Shown here one piece after another: positions 35,428-45,600 of a stretch of 62,283 nt of DNA (its first letter is position 1; each line of letters begins with the position of its first letter). A program made the translations under genes and the position numbers. The notes under the pieces are model-generated. The model searched no databases, was not told the DNA's origin, and worked only from the letters and a program-made list of their open reading frames with translations. The stretch spans positions 1-62,283 of the forward strand of contig JBAXGW010000020.1 of assembly GCA_037139195.1 (NCBI GenBank), read 5' to 3'. The stretch is from JBAXGW01 sp037139195. Lineage in GTDB: Bacteria > Bacteroidota > Bacteroidia > Bacteroidales > JAHJDW01.

Positions 35428-36381
35428 ATGAAAAAATATACTTATACTGAAAAAAAAGATACTCGTTCAGGCTTTGGAGAAGGCTTGCTTGAAGCTGGAA
35501 AAAGAAATCCAAATGTATTAGCACTTTGTGCCGACCTCACTGGTTCGCTTAAAATGGATGCATTTGCAAAAGAATTTCCAAATCGCTTTTTTCAAGTTGG
35601 AATTGCCGAAGCTAACATGATTGGAATGGCATCGGGAATGGCAATTGGAGGCAAAATACCTTTTACAGGGACATTTGCAAATTTCTCTACAGCACGCGTT
35701 TACGATCAAATTCGTCAGGCCGTTGCTTATTCCAACAAAAATGTAAAAATATGTGCTTCTCACGCAGGTTTAACTCTTGGCGAAGATGGAGCAACACATC
35801 AAACAATGGAAGATTTAGGTTTAATGAAAATGCTTCCTAACATGACAGTAATTAACACTTGCGATTTTAATCAAACTAAAGCCGCTACAATTGCGGTTGC
35901 TGAATTTGATGGTCCTGTATATTTGCGCTTTGGTCGCCCTACTGTTCCAAACTTCACTCCTTCCGACCAAAAATTTGAAATTGGCAAAGCCATAATGTTA
36001 AACGAAGGCGCAGATGTGACAATTATTGCAACTGGACATTTAGTTTGGCCAGCAATAGAAGCATGCGAAATTTTAGAGCAAAAAGGAATTAATGCCGAAA
36101 TAATAAATATTCACACCATTAAACCTTTGGATAAAAATGCAATCTTACAATCGGTGCAAAAAACAAAATGTGTTGTTACTGCCGAAGAACACTTTATGAA
36201 TGGTGGTTTAGGAGATAGCATTGCTCAACTTCTAAGTTTATCATTACCAACACCATTAGAAATGGTTGCTGTTGATGACACATTTGGCGAAAGTGGAACC
36301 CCAGACCAATTAATGACAAAATATGGCTTGGACACACAACATATTGTTGATGCAGCAATGAAAGTTATCAAGAGAAAGTAG
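35428..36381 (+). CDS. transketolase, C-terminal subunit
   Basis: The protein has 317 residues and comprises the pyrimidine-binding and C-terminal domains. The motifs are TRSGFGEGLLEAGKRNPNVL, GIAEANMIGMASGMAIGGKIPF, the YDQIRQAVAYSNKNVKICAS segment, GLTLGEDGATHQTMEDLGLM and TAEEHFMNGGLG. With the subunit at 33184 it would form active transketolase in the non-oxidative pentose phosphate pathway. The stop codon, AAG-TAG, opens directly into the repeat at 36382. Confidence 0.94.
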   Translation: MKKYTYTEKKDTRSGFGEGLLEAGKRNPNVLALCADLTGSLKMDAFAKEFPNRFFQVGIAEANMIGMASGMAIGGKIPFTGTFANFSTARVYDQIRQAVAYSNKNVKICASHAGLTLGEDGATHQTMEDLGLMKMLPNMTVINTCDFNQTKAATIAVAEFDGPVYLRFGRPTVPNFTPSDQKFEIGKAIMLNEGADVTIIATGHLVWPAIEACEILEQKGINAEIINIHTIKPLDKNAILQSVQKTKCVVTAEEHFMNGGLGDSIAQLLSLSLPTPLEMVAVDDTFGESGTPDQLMTKYGLDTQHIVDAAMKVIKRK

Positions 36382-36470
36382 AAAGCAAGTAAAGTTCAAA
36401 AAAATAATAAGTATCTTGACTTTTACTACTTATTTACTTTAAACTTTATGAACTTTAAACTTTAAAACTA
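36382..36470. repeat. family 3 ACTTTA-rich inverted repeat, copy 1
   Basis: The region starts at the stop codon (AAGTAGAAAG) and contains AAGTAAAGTTC near its left end. The right end reads ACTTTAAACTTTATGAACTT and ACTTTAAAC, largely complementary to the left end. The same words and the same AAGTAGAAAG junction occur at 59158-59306. It fills the whole gap before the sigma-factor gene. Confidence 0.6.
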
Positions 36471-36474
36471 AAAT

Positions 36475-37020
36475 ATGGCTGATTTATCAGATGAGGAATT
36501 AATAAACAGCTTTAAACAAGGAAACACAAACCAATCCTTCAATTTGCTGGTGCATAAGTACCAGCAAAAATTGTATTGGCACATACGTCATTTGGTTATC
36601 GACCATGATGATGCAAACGATATAACTCAAGAAACATTTATCAAAGCTTGGAATAATCTAGCTAATTTCAGAGAAGATGCGCAACTTTATACTTGGCTTT
36701 ACCGCATTGCCACTAATGAAGCTCTATCATTTCTTAAAAAGAAAAAAACAAGATTTTTAGTTCCTCTCATAGGCAATGAAAAATACCTGTCCGAAAAAAT
36801 TGAATCCGATTCTCATTTTTCAGGAGACGATATTCAAAAGAAATTTCAAAAAGCATTAATCAAACTTCCCGAAAAACAAAGAGTTGTTTTTAATTTAAGA
36901 TACTACGACGAAATGCCTTATGAAAAAATGTCGGAAATTTTAGGCACATCAACAGGTGCTTTAAAAGCCTCATATCATCATGCAGTAAAAAAAATTGAAG
37001 ATTTTTTCAAAACGATTTAA
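36475..37020 (+). CDS. ECF RNA polymerase sigma factor
   Basis: The protein has 181 residues. Region 2 (about 20-90) includes NLLVHKYQQKLYWHIRHLV, then DDANDITQETFIKAWNNL and TWLYRIATNEALSFLKKKK. Region 4 (about 120-175) has LIKLPEKQRVVFNLRYYDEM and the HTH SEILGTSTGALKASYHHAVK. There is no region 3, as expected for ECF factors. The two genes that follow are a membrane anti-sigma-like protein and a Spy-like periplasmic protein, suggesting an envelope-stress circuit. Confidence 0.93.
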   Translation: MADLSDEELINSFKQGNTNQSFNLLVHKYQQKLYWHIRHLVIDHDDANDITQETFIKAWNNLANFREDAQLYTWLYRIATNEALSFLKKKKTRFLVPLIGNEKYLSEKIESDSHFSGDDIQKKFQKALIKLPEKQRVVFNLRYYDEMPYEKMSEILGTSTGALKASYHHAVKKIEDFFKTI

Positions 37021-37078
37021 ACCTTTATAAACAATATGAATCTAAATTTAAATATAAACTAAATTTTCAAACTTTAAA

Positions 37079-37522
37079 ATGAAACTATCTGACATCGATA
37101 AAAATAAAATGCAAGAAGCTTTCAAAGTACCCGAAACGTATTTTGACAACTTCCCTATTCTTATTGAACAGAAAATTTATCAAAAAAAAACAGCATTATT
37201 AAAAACTGTCCATCTTCGACCTTGGATTATAGCAAGCTCATTTGCTGCTAGTATTGCCCTTATTTTAACTATATACATCCAAAGACCAAAACCCATAGAA
37301 TCAAAAATTGAAATTGCATTAAATAAAAACGATATTTTCGAAATAATTATAAAAGATGCCGAATTATATGGTATTTCGGAAGATTTAATTTATGATGAAT
37401 TATCAAAAGATTTAATTTCTGATAATTCAAAAAAAACAACTATTAACAATAAAAAAGTTGAACTTTCGAAAGATGACATTATTGATTATCTAATTGAAGA
37501 AGACCCAAACATAGCTGAATAA
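37079..37522 (+). CDS. membrane protein, probable anti-sigma factor
   Basis: The protein has 147 residues. The N-terminal cytoplasmic part (about 1-48) has the FKVPETYFDNFPI motif seen in many Bacteroidota anti-sigma-like proteins encoded behind ECF genes. One transmembrane helix spans about 50-68 (WIIASSFAASIALILTIYIQ). The exported part is short and acidic, rich in Asp, Glu and Lys, ending DYLIEEDPNIAE. No zinc-binding HxxxCxxC motif is present, so the mode of sigma binding is unclear. It lies 58 bases after the sigma gene. Confidence 0.72.
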   Translation: MKLSDIDKNKMQEAFKVPETYFDNFPILIEQKIYQKKTALLKTVHLRPWIIASSFAASIALILTIYIQRPKPIESKIEIALNKNDIFEIIIKDAELYGISEDLIYDELSKDLISDNSKKTTINNKKVELSKDDIIDYLIEEDPNIAE

Positions 37523-37537
37523 TTAAATTCTCAAAAC

Positions 37538-37984
37538 ATGAAAACAAATAAAATAGTATTTCTTTTACTTTTATCTGCCTTTTCTTTCAAATCTGTAGCA
37601 CAAAACCCAGAATTTGATGAGAAGAGAGAGAAACTAGAAGCTCAAAAAATTGCATATATAACAACTCAACTTAGCTTAACACCAGAAGAATCTGCTGCAT
37701 TTTGGCCCATTTACAATAAAATGGAACAAGAAAAAAGAACTATGATGAAAGAATGTCATAAAGGCATTCATGAAAAAGGCAAGCCTGATATTAAAAATAT
37801 GACTGATGATCAATTGATTAAATTGTCAAGTATGGAATTTGAATCGCAACAAAAAATGCTCGATTTAAGAAAAAAATATCATCAAGAATTTTTGAAAGTT
37901 CTTAGCATTAAGAAAGTAATGTTATTGTATGAAGCCGAAAAAGACTTTAAAAAGGAACTTTTGAAAAAACTAAAAGATAACTAG
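37538..37984 (+). CDS. Spy/CpxP-like periplasmic protein, probable ECF sensor component
   Basis: The protein has 148 residues with a signal peptide (IVFLLLLSAFSFKSVAQ, cleavage near 22). The mature part is helical and charged. Its motif AYITTQLSLTPEESAAFWPIYNKME resembles the LTxxQ repeat of Spy/CpxP proteins, and a second helix pair includes DLRKKYHQEFLKVLSIKKVMLLYEAEK. Such proteins, following a sigma and anti-sigma gene, are thought to sense envelope state. The gap to the anti-sigma-like gene is 15 bases. Its TAG stop coincides with the edge of the element at 37982. Confidence 0.78.
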   Translation: MKTNKIVFLLLLSAFSFKSVAQNPEFDEKREKLEAQKIAYITTQLSLTPEESAAFWPIYNKMEQEKRTMMKECHKGIHEKGKPDIKNMTDDQLIKLSSMEFESQQKMLDLRKKYHQEFLKVLSIKKVMLLYEAEKDFKKELLKKLKDN

Positions 37985-38126
37985 TGTATTTCCACAGAGT
38001 CAGAGGCTCGTCCATGAAGAACGAATTTGAGGCGTTCGCAGGACTGAAAATCAGGAGTTTACAAGGACAAATGACTGATTTTAGATGCCAGAACAACTAA
38101 GAAGGCGACTTTATGGACAGACTCTA
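37982..38126. repeat. family 1 inverted-repeat element, copy C
   Basis: This element fills the whole gap between two convergent genes and includes both TAG stop codons (37982-37984 plus; 38126-38124 minus). The inner arms are GTCCATGAAG (38010-38019) on the left and, on the minus strand, GTCCATAAAGTCG at the right. The core is AGGAGTTTAC (38053-38062), six bases, then AAATGACT (38069-38076), flanked by GAAAATC and GATTTT. The right-end word differs from copy A's GTCCAAAAAGTCG by one base. It may also act as a terminator for both genes. Confidence 0.72.
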
Positions 38127-39899
38127 GTCCTCAGAAAATTCAACCAACAACTTTCTATAAGCAGAAAATAAATTAGAACGAGAAATAAATCCAACATATT
38201 TCTCGTTTTCTATAACTGGCAAATTCCACTGATTGTATTTATTGAATTTATTCATCACTTCTTCCATTTGATCTGTCATAGAAACATTAACTGGAGGATG
38301 AGTCATTAGTTCGTGAGCGTAAGTATTATTATACAAACTCCTATCAAACATTATACTTCTAATATCATCTAATTGAATATATCCTAAAAAATTATTATCA
38401 TCATCAACAACAGGAAAAATATTTCTATTAGATTCTTTAACAACATTTATTATATTTCCTAAAGTTTCATTTGGTCCCACAGTTGAAAAGTTAGTTTCAA
38501 CAACTTCTTTTATATTTAAAAGAGTTAATACAGCTTTATCTTTGTGATGAGTAATTAGCTCGCCTCTTTCGGCAAGTTTTTTAGCATAAATAGAATAGGG
38601 TTGAAAAATCTTTACGGTCATATATGATGCACTAGCAGTAACCATAAGCGGCAAGAACAATTCATAACTACCTGTAATCTCTGCAATTAAAAATATTGCT
38701 GTTAAAGGTGCATGCATAATACCAGACATCAGACCTGCCATTCCCACCAAGGAAAAATTGCGCTCGGAAACATGCATATTTGGCAATAGCAGGTTAATTA
38801 CTTTAGAAAATGAATAACCTGCAAAAGCACCCATGAAAAGTGCTGGTGCAAAAACACCTCCAATTCCTCCACTTCCAGTTGTCAACGCGGTTGCAAAAAC
38901 TTTAAAAACTAAAATCAAAGCTAAATAAGCTATAAAAAGCCATGCACTATCTTTGAATTGATAAAATAAACTATTATTAAAAACTTCAACAGAACTGCCT
39001 CCCAATAAAGATTTAATTGCTAAATACCCTTCGCCATACAAAGGTGGAAAGACGAAAATTAATATTCCAATTAAAACGCCTCCAACAATTATTCTTGAAT
39101 AATCATTCCTAACCTTTTTCATTGTTGACTCTACAACATTATTCATTTTAGTAAAATACAAAGAAATAAACCCAGCAAAAATCCCAAGAGGCAAGTAAAA
39201 AAGCAAGTTTCTGAAAACAAAAATATCTTTAATTGAAAAATAAAAAATAATCTGACTTCCCAAAAACAAATAAGAAACTACAGACGCCGAAACAGAAGCT
39301 ATAAGCAATGGAATTATTGATGCTGTGGTTAAATCTAACATTAATATTTCTAATACGAAAACTACACCAGCAATTGGAGCTTTAAATATACCCGAAACAG
39401 CTGCTGCTGCGCCGCAACCTATCAGTAAAACTTTTGTTTTATAACTTAATCTAAAAAAACGCCCAATAGTAGAACCAATTGACGAACCAGTGTATACAAT
39501 TGGAGCTTCCATTCCAACAGATCCGCCTAGTCCGGTGGTTAATGCACATGAAATTATTGAAGAATAAGTATTGTGTGATTTTATATTTCCATTCTTTTTA
39601 GAAATAGCATATAAAATCCTGCTAATACCATGACCTATATTATCTTTAATAAAAACCTTAATAAATAAAACGGTTAACAGTATGCCAAGCAATGGAGTAG
39701 CTAAATACAAAAAAATTTCTTTATTGCTAGCAAAACTATGTGTGAGAATATACTCAATATAATGTACTATCGTTTTTAATGTTACAGCAGCAATACCAGC
39801 AATCAATCCAATTAAAACACTTAAAATAATTAATAATTGCTTTTGCGAAATATTTTTAGCTCGCCAAATAAGTATCCCTTTTATTGTATCGTTTAACAT
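38124..39899 (-). CDS. ClC-family chloride channel or antiporter with CBS pair
   Basis: The protein has 591 residues from the ATG at 39899; a GTG two codons earlier is less likely. The ClC core (about 20-430) has TGLGGSVGMEAP (122-133, carrying the gating glutamate E131), the second selectivity segment SGGIGGVFAPALFMG and the later GMAGLMSGIMHAPLTAIFL. Two CBS domains (about 460-585) follow, probably binding nucleotides. The retained gating Glu is compatible with either exchanger or channel. It is convergent with the sigma-factor trio across copy C of the repeat. Confidence 0.93.
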   Translation of the reverse strand: MLNDTIKGILIWRAKNISQKQLLIILSVLIGLIAGIAAVTLKTIVHYIEYILTHSFASNKEIFLYLATPLLGILLTVLFIKVFIKDNIGHGISRILYAISKKNGNIKSHNTYSSIISCALTTGLGGSVGMEAPIVYTGSSIGSTIGRFFRLSYKTKVLLIGCGAAAAVSGIFKAPIAGVVFVLEILMLDLTTASIIPLLIASVSASVVSYLFLGSQIIFYFSIKDIFVFRNLLFYLPLGIFAGFISLYFTKMNNVVESTMKKVRNDYSRIIVGGVLIGILIFVFPPLYGEGYLAIKSLLGGSSVEVFNNSLFYQFKDSAWLFIAYLALILVFKVFATALTTGSGGIGGVFAPALFMGAFAGYSFSKVINLLLPNMHVSERNFSLVGMAGLMSGIMHAPLTAIFLIAEITGSYELFLPLMVTASASYMTVKIFQPYSIYAKKLAERGELITHHKDKAVLTLLNIKEVVETNFSTVGPNETLGNIINVVKESNRNIFPVVDDDNNFLGYIQLDDIRSIMFDRSLYNNTYAHELMTHPPVNVSMTDQMEEVMNKFNKYNQWNLPVIENEKYVGFISRSNLFSAYRKLLVEFSED

Positions 39900-40057
39900 A
39901 TTCACAAATTTACAGTTTTAAATCAAAATTGCATTAAAAAACAATCAAAAAAGTATAAGTTCTACATATTCTTAAAAGAAAATCATTACTTTTATATTTT
40001 AAAAGAATAAATTTCAAAAAATTGCGTTAGAAGTTCAAAAACATAGACTTTAAGATA

Positions 40058-41302
40058 ATGATAAAATTCGACAAATTCACTTTAGACAATGGTTTGCGTG
40101 TTATAATTCACCAAGATAAAACAACTCCAATTGTAGCTTTAAATATCCTTTATAATGTTGGTGCTCGAGATGAAAACCCAAATAAAACAGGTTTTGCCCA
40201 CCTTTTTGAACATTTAATGTTTGGTGGTTCTATCAATATTCCAAGCTACGACGAACCGTTAGAAAAAGCTGGAGGAGAGAATAATGCATTCACTAACAAC
40301 GATATAACAAATTATTATTTAACTATTCCAAAATCAAATATTGAAACGGGCTTTTGGTTAGAGTCTGACAGAATGCTTAGTCTGGCCTTTTCTGAAAAAA
40401 GTTTGGAAGTACAACGAAATGTTGTTTCTGAAGAGTTTAAACAATCTTACTTAAATCAACCTTATGGAGATGTTTGGCTTATGATAAGAGATTTAGCATA
40501 CACTACTCATCCGTATAAATGGCCTACTATTGGAAAAGAACTTTCGCACATTCAAAACGCTACCATGCAAGATGTTAAAGATTTCTTTAATAAATTTTAC
40601 AAACCCAATAATGCTATTATGGTTGTTGCTGGTGATATTACTACTGAAGAAGTAAAAATACTTTGTAATAAATGGTTTGCACCAATAGAAGCTGGAGCAC
40701 AAAATAACAGAAAACTTCCAAAAGAACCCAAGCAAACGCAGAAAAAAGAATTACGAGTAGAACGTGATGTTCCAGTTGATGCAATTTATATGGCATTCCA
40801 TTGTTGTGCACGAAAAGACAAGGATTATTTTGCAACAGATTTATTATCAGATATACTATCATTAGGAAGTTCGTCTCGATTATACCAAAAATTAGTTAAA
40901 GAAGAGCAATTATTTGGCGATTTAAATGCACATATTTCTGGCGACATTGACGAAGGTCTGTTTATGGTTACTGGGAAATTAAAAGAAGGAGTTAATTTTG
41001 AGACTGCCGAAATAGCAATTATGAAAGAACTCAACAACATAGCTAAAGGCGGAATAACTGACAACGAACTTTTCAAAGTTAAAAATAAAATCGAATCCAG
41101 ATTAGTATTTTCTGAATTGAGCGTTTTAAATAAAGCAATGAATTTAGCTTATGCAGAACTTATAGGCGATGCGAATGGCATAAACGAAGAAATAAATAAT
41201 TACCACGCTGTTACAAAAGAACAAATTTCAAAAGTAGCTAAAACGATATTTAAAAAAGAAAATTGTTCGGTAATTTATTACAAATCCAAAGCAACCAAAT
41301 AG
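40058..41302 (+). CDS. M16 family zinc peptidase, catalytic subunit
   Basis: The protein has 414 residues. The inverted zinc motif HxxEH is HLFEH at 48-52, and the third ligand Glu lies about 75 residues later (VSEEFKQSYLNQPYGD). The start FDKFTLDNGLRVIIHQDKTT is typical, and no signal peptide is seen. It forms a pair with the next gene, which lacks the zinc motif; bacterial M16B enzymes often act as such heterodimers. Confidence 0.93.
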   Translation: MIKFDKFTLDNGLRVIIHQDKTTPIVALNILYNVGARDENPNKTGFAHLFEHLMFGGSINIPSYDEPLEKAGGENNAFTNNDITNYYLTIPKSNIETGFWLESDRMLSLAFSEKSLEVQRNVVSEEFKQSYLNQPYGDVWLMIRDLAYTTHPYKWPTIGKELSHIQNATMQDVKDFFNKFYKPNNAIMVVAGDITTEEVKILCNKWFAPIEAGAQNNRKLPKEPKQTQKKELRVERDVPVDAIYMAFHCCARKDKDYFATDLLSDILSLGSSSRLYQKLVKEEQLFGDLNAHISGDIDEGLFMVTGKLKEGVNFETAEIAIMKELNNIAKGGITDNELFKVKNKIESRLVFSELSVLNKAMNLAYAELIGDANGINEEINNYHAVTKEQISKVAKTIFKKENCSVIYYKSKATK

Positions 41303-41334
41303 TTAAAAAATCAGTCTTATTCTCAGATTATAAA

Positions 41335-42621
41335 ATGAAAATATTAAATAGAAATATAGCACCCGAATTTAAATTGATTGATGAATTAAATATTATTCAT
41401 CCAACAAAAATTGAATTCCCTAATAGAATCCCCGTATACATATTCAATAGTGGTTCAGAAGATTTATTGAAAATAGAACTCGTTTTTAATGCTGGTACAT
41501 GTTTTCAAAAAAAATCACTTGTTGCTTCTGCATGCAACTCAATGCTGACAGAAGGCACAAAAAAAAGATCATCAAAACAAGTAAGCGAAGACATCGATTA
41601 TTATGGAGCTTATTTATCAACGGATATTGATAAAGATTTTGCATCAATAAATTTATATTCATTAAAAAAATATTTACCTCAAACCTTAGAAATACTTGAT
41701 GATATAATAAAGAATCCTATTTTTGATGAAAACGAACTTAAAGTTTATCTCGAAAACAACAAACAAAGTTTTCAAATAAACTCAAATAAGGTTAGCTATG
41801 TTGCTCGAATGAAATTTAACGAGGCTTTATTTGGCAAAAATCATCCTTATGGTAAAAATGCTGAATTAGCCGACTTTGAAAAAGTCACAAAAGACGATAT
41901 TAATTCATTTTACAAAGCTAAATACAACTCAAACAATTGTTTGATAATCATCTCAGGAAAAGCTTCTGAAAAGGATCTTGCTTTAATAAATGATTATTTT
42001 GGAAAATCTAGTTGGGGTGGAAAATTCAAAAAACAAACCATCGACTATTCAATTACAACAAATTCAAAGAAAAGAATCACTTATCCTAAAACTGATGCTT
42101 TGCAAGCAGCAATTAGAATTGGAAAAGTAATGATGAATAGAAACCACGAAGATTATCTTAAACTACAAGTTTTAGTAACATTATTTGGCGGCTATTTTGG
42201 TTCTCGACTTATGAAAAACATTCGAGAAGACAAAGGATACACCTATGGAATTGGAGCTGGATTAGTTTCTCACAAAAACGTTGGATACATGTATATTGGT
42301 TCTGAAGTTGGAGTAGATGTTTGTGAAAAAGCGATTGATGAAGTTTATTATGAAATGAATCGATTGAAAACCGATATTGTCGACCAAGCGGAACTAGACT
42401 TAGTAAAAAACTATTTGTTAGGCGTTTTGCTGAAAAGTTTCGATGGAGTTTTTCAAACATCAGAGAAATACAAAACAATAATTTTAAACGAATTAGAATA
42501 TAATTATTATGAGAGATTTGTTGATATAATTAAAAAGATTACACCTGAAGATATTAATATTATGGCAAATAAATATTTTACCCAAGATGAAATGGTAGAA
42601 ATAGTTGCTGGAAATATATAA
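41335..42621 (+). CDS. M16 family protein, non-catalytic partner subunit
   Basis: The protein has 428 residues from the ATG at 41335; a longer frame from a TTG at 41263 would overlap the preceding gene. The HxxEH position is replaced by SACNSMLTEGTKKRS, so it cannot bind zinc. The R/Y substrate-binding pair typical of partner subunits is present in GSRLMKNIREDKGYTYGIGA. It lies 32 bases after the catalytic subunit and is almost certainly cotranscribed. It probably completes the peptide-binding chamber. Confidence 0.92.
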   Translation: MKILNRNIAPEFKLIDELNIIHPTKIEFPNRIPVYIFNSGSEDLLKIELVFNAGTCFQKKSLVASACNSMLTEGTKKRSSKQVSEDIDYYGAYLSTDIDKDFASINLYSLKKYLPQTLEILDDIIKNPIFDENELKVYLENNKQSFQINSNKVSYVARMKFNEALFGKNHPYGKNAELADFEKVTKDDINSFYKAKYNSNNCLIIISGKASEKDLALINDYFGKSSWGGKFKKQTIDYSITTNSKKRITYPKTDALQAAIRIGKVMMNRNHEDYLKLQVLVTLFGGYFGSRLMKNIREDKGYTYGIGAGLVSHKNVGYMYIGSEVGVDVCEKAIDEVYYEMNRLKTDIVDQAELDLVKNYLLGVLLKSFDGVFQTSEKYKTIILNELEYNYYERFVDIIKKITPEDINIMANKYFTQDEMVEIVAGNI

Positions 42622-42672
42622 TATTTTATTATTTTTCAGAAAAAAAATCACACTTTTGCAGATAGAAAAACA

Positions 42673-45600
42673 GTGAAAATGTTAAAAAAAATAATATTTA
42701 TTTTTCTCTTTCAACTATTAATAATTGAGGGATTTGCTTCACATTACATGGGTGGCGAAATTACATGGGAATGCCTTACCAATGGAAAATATCGATTTGT
42801 AATGAAATTGTATCGCGAATGCGGAGGTGGTGCTATTGATTTTTCCGACACCGAAATAATGTCAATTCAAAACTATCCAAGTCTATCATCAATAAATATG
42901 TTTCGCATATCAAAAACTGATATTTCACCAATATGCAATAGTGCTTACACTAATTTATCTTGTCAAAACCCTGGAAATGCTAATACAGGCACCGTTGAAG
43001 AACATATTTACACATCCGACAATCAATTCCCTGGAGGCGTTACTCTCAGCGGAATTCCTCCTTCTCAAGGTTGGATTTTTTACTATTCAAGTTGCTGCAG
43101 AAACCCTTGTACAAATGTAAGTAACGCTGACTCAAAATACTATACTTTACGAGCAATTATGTATCCGTATAATGGTCAAAATGAAAATCCCTGTTTTGAT
43201 AATTCACCGAGTTTTGCAGAAAGGCCCGCTACTGTTATCTGTACTGGATATGATTTCACATACAATCACAATGCCTCTGACAAAGAACTCGACTCTTTGG
43301 TTTACAGTTGGGCAACTCCATTAGAAGATGACCTTACTACTCCAATGAGTGGTTATATTTCGGGATATAGCGCCATGAATCCTTTACCAGGAATTGTTCA
43401 TAATGCTAACAACGTACCTGCTACTGTTAATCCAACTACAGGAGAAATATCATTCAAGTCATTTACACAAGGTGCTTTTGTTACTGTTATAAAAGTAACT
43501 GCATACAAATGCGGTATAAAAGTTGCTGAAATTTTTAGAGAAATGCAAATAGTGCTTCTATCGTGTGGAACAAATATGCCACCAGACGTAAGCGCTCCAT
43601 TTCAGGATCCAAATACTGGTCTATTCAGTCTTTACACGGATACAGTTTATGCGGGCGAGCTTGTTACTTTCTCAATGGCTTCTACCGACTACGATTTACT
43701 ACCCAATGGGAATCCTCAAACGTTAAAATTATCAGCTTCTGGCTTGCAATTTGGAGCAAGCTTCACAAATTCCACTGCAGGATGTTTAAACCCACCGTGT
43801 GCAACATTAAATCCACCACCACCGCTTAATGCCATGTACGGTGTTAGTACAAATTTCAATTGGCAAACAACTTGTGCACATGTTAACACCATTTTTGGCT
43901 GTGGAGTTACTTCTAATGTATATAATTTTGTTATAAAAGTTCAAGACGACTTTTGCCCTGCTCCTGCCATAAATGTGGGAACAATAACAATCGTTGTTTT
44001 AGATTTACCAAAAATCCCTTCTCCTAAACTCTCATGTGCAAGTGTTGATTCAACTGGAAAAGTTACTTTAACATGGACTCCAGTTAAAGATAGCGTAAAT
44101 AGTTTCGACCATTATTCAATTTTTCGCTCTAATAGCGCATCAGGACCATTCACTGAAATAACAACTATAACAGATATAAACCAGAGTACTTTTGTTGATA
44201 TTAATGCAAACGCAAATAGTTCAAATAATTTTTATTACGTATCCACAATTTCGGGCTGTAACGCAACAAACATAGCAAATACAATAGATACACTTCAAGC
44301 TATGAAACTTAGTTGTTTTATAAACAATGGCATATATGCAAATTTAGCTTGGAACAAGCTACACAATCCTGAATTATCATCAACAAATTCATGGTACAAA
44401 ATATATAGAGAGTATCCCGTTGGAAACTGGGTGCTAATAGATTCCACACAGAACACTGCATTCATTGATACTGTTAACTTATGCAAAGCATATATTGATT
44501 ATAGGATTGAATTAACGGACACATCTGGATGCACTTCCGTTTCATCAATTTCTGGAGGCAATATTGAAGACAATACTCCTCCACCAATTCCTGCCATAAA
44601 TTATATTACTGTTAATCAACCTAATGAAAAAGCTGAAATAAACTGGACTCCAAGTACTACACCTGATGTTGTTGGTTATGTTATATACAAAAAAACTGGT
44701 GGAGTTTGGGTTGCAATTGATACTGTATTTGGCATAAACAGTGATACATATACAAATGCCAATTCAACAGCAAACCAAGGATCAGAATCATATACCATCG
44801 CTGCTTTTGATAGCTGTAGAAATATTAGTCCGCTGAGTGTTGAACATAACACTTTATATCTTACAAATCGATTATCTATTTGCGAAGCTAAAAACAATCT
44901 TACTTGGAATAGTTATATTAACATGAACCCAAATATTGCTGGATATAAAGTTATTTATTCAGACAATAACACTACATATAACATGCTTGAAAGTTTAAGC
45001 AATACAGAACTAAGCTATGTACATGACAGTATAATATCTGGACATGAGTATTGTTATTACATAGAAGCTTATAATTCATTAAATCAATATGTTTCGCAAT
45101 CAAATATCGTTTGCCAAACATCAAACGCACCACCACCTCCAAGTTTTTTATATTTGAAATATGCTACTGTGATTTCTGATAATTCAACTAAAATTGCATT
45201 TTTTGCTGACACATCTGCTTTCACAAAGTCATTCAATATTTATAAATCTTTTGACAATGGCACTACATTCGAAATTGCAGCATCACTGCCAGTTACAACA
45301 AATCCCTTACACTATTACATCGATAACAATGTAAGCACACTTAAATCTAGTTACACTTACAAAATATCTGCCATTGATAGCTGCGACAACGAATCTACCG
45401 TATCAAATATTGGAAAAACAATATTATTAGATGTTTCTGCATTACAAGATTTAAAAAATGAATTAACATGGTCATTTTATGAACAATGGAACACAAATGT
45501 AGGTCTATACAATATTTATAGAACAGTAGACAATAGTACATATCCAGAATTAATTGGAACAGTAACTCAAAATCAAGGAACTTATTTAGATGACATTTCA

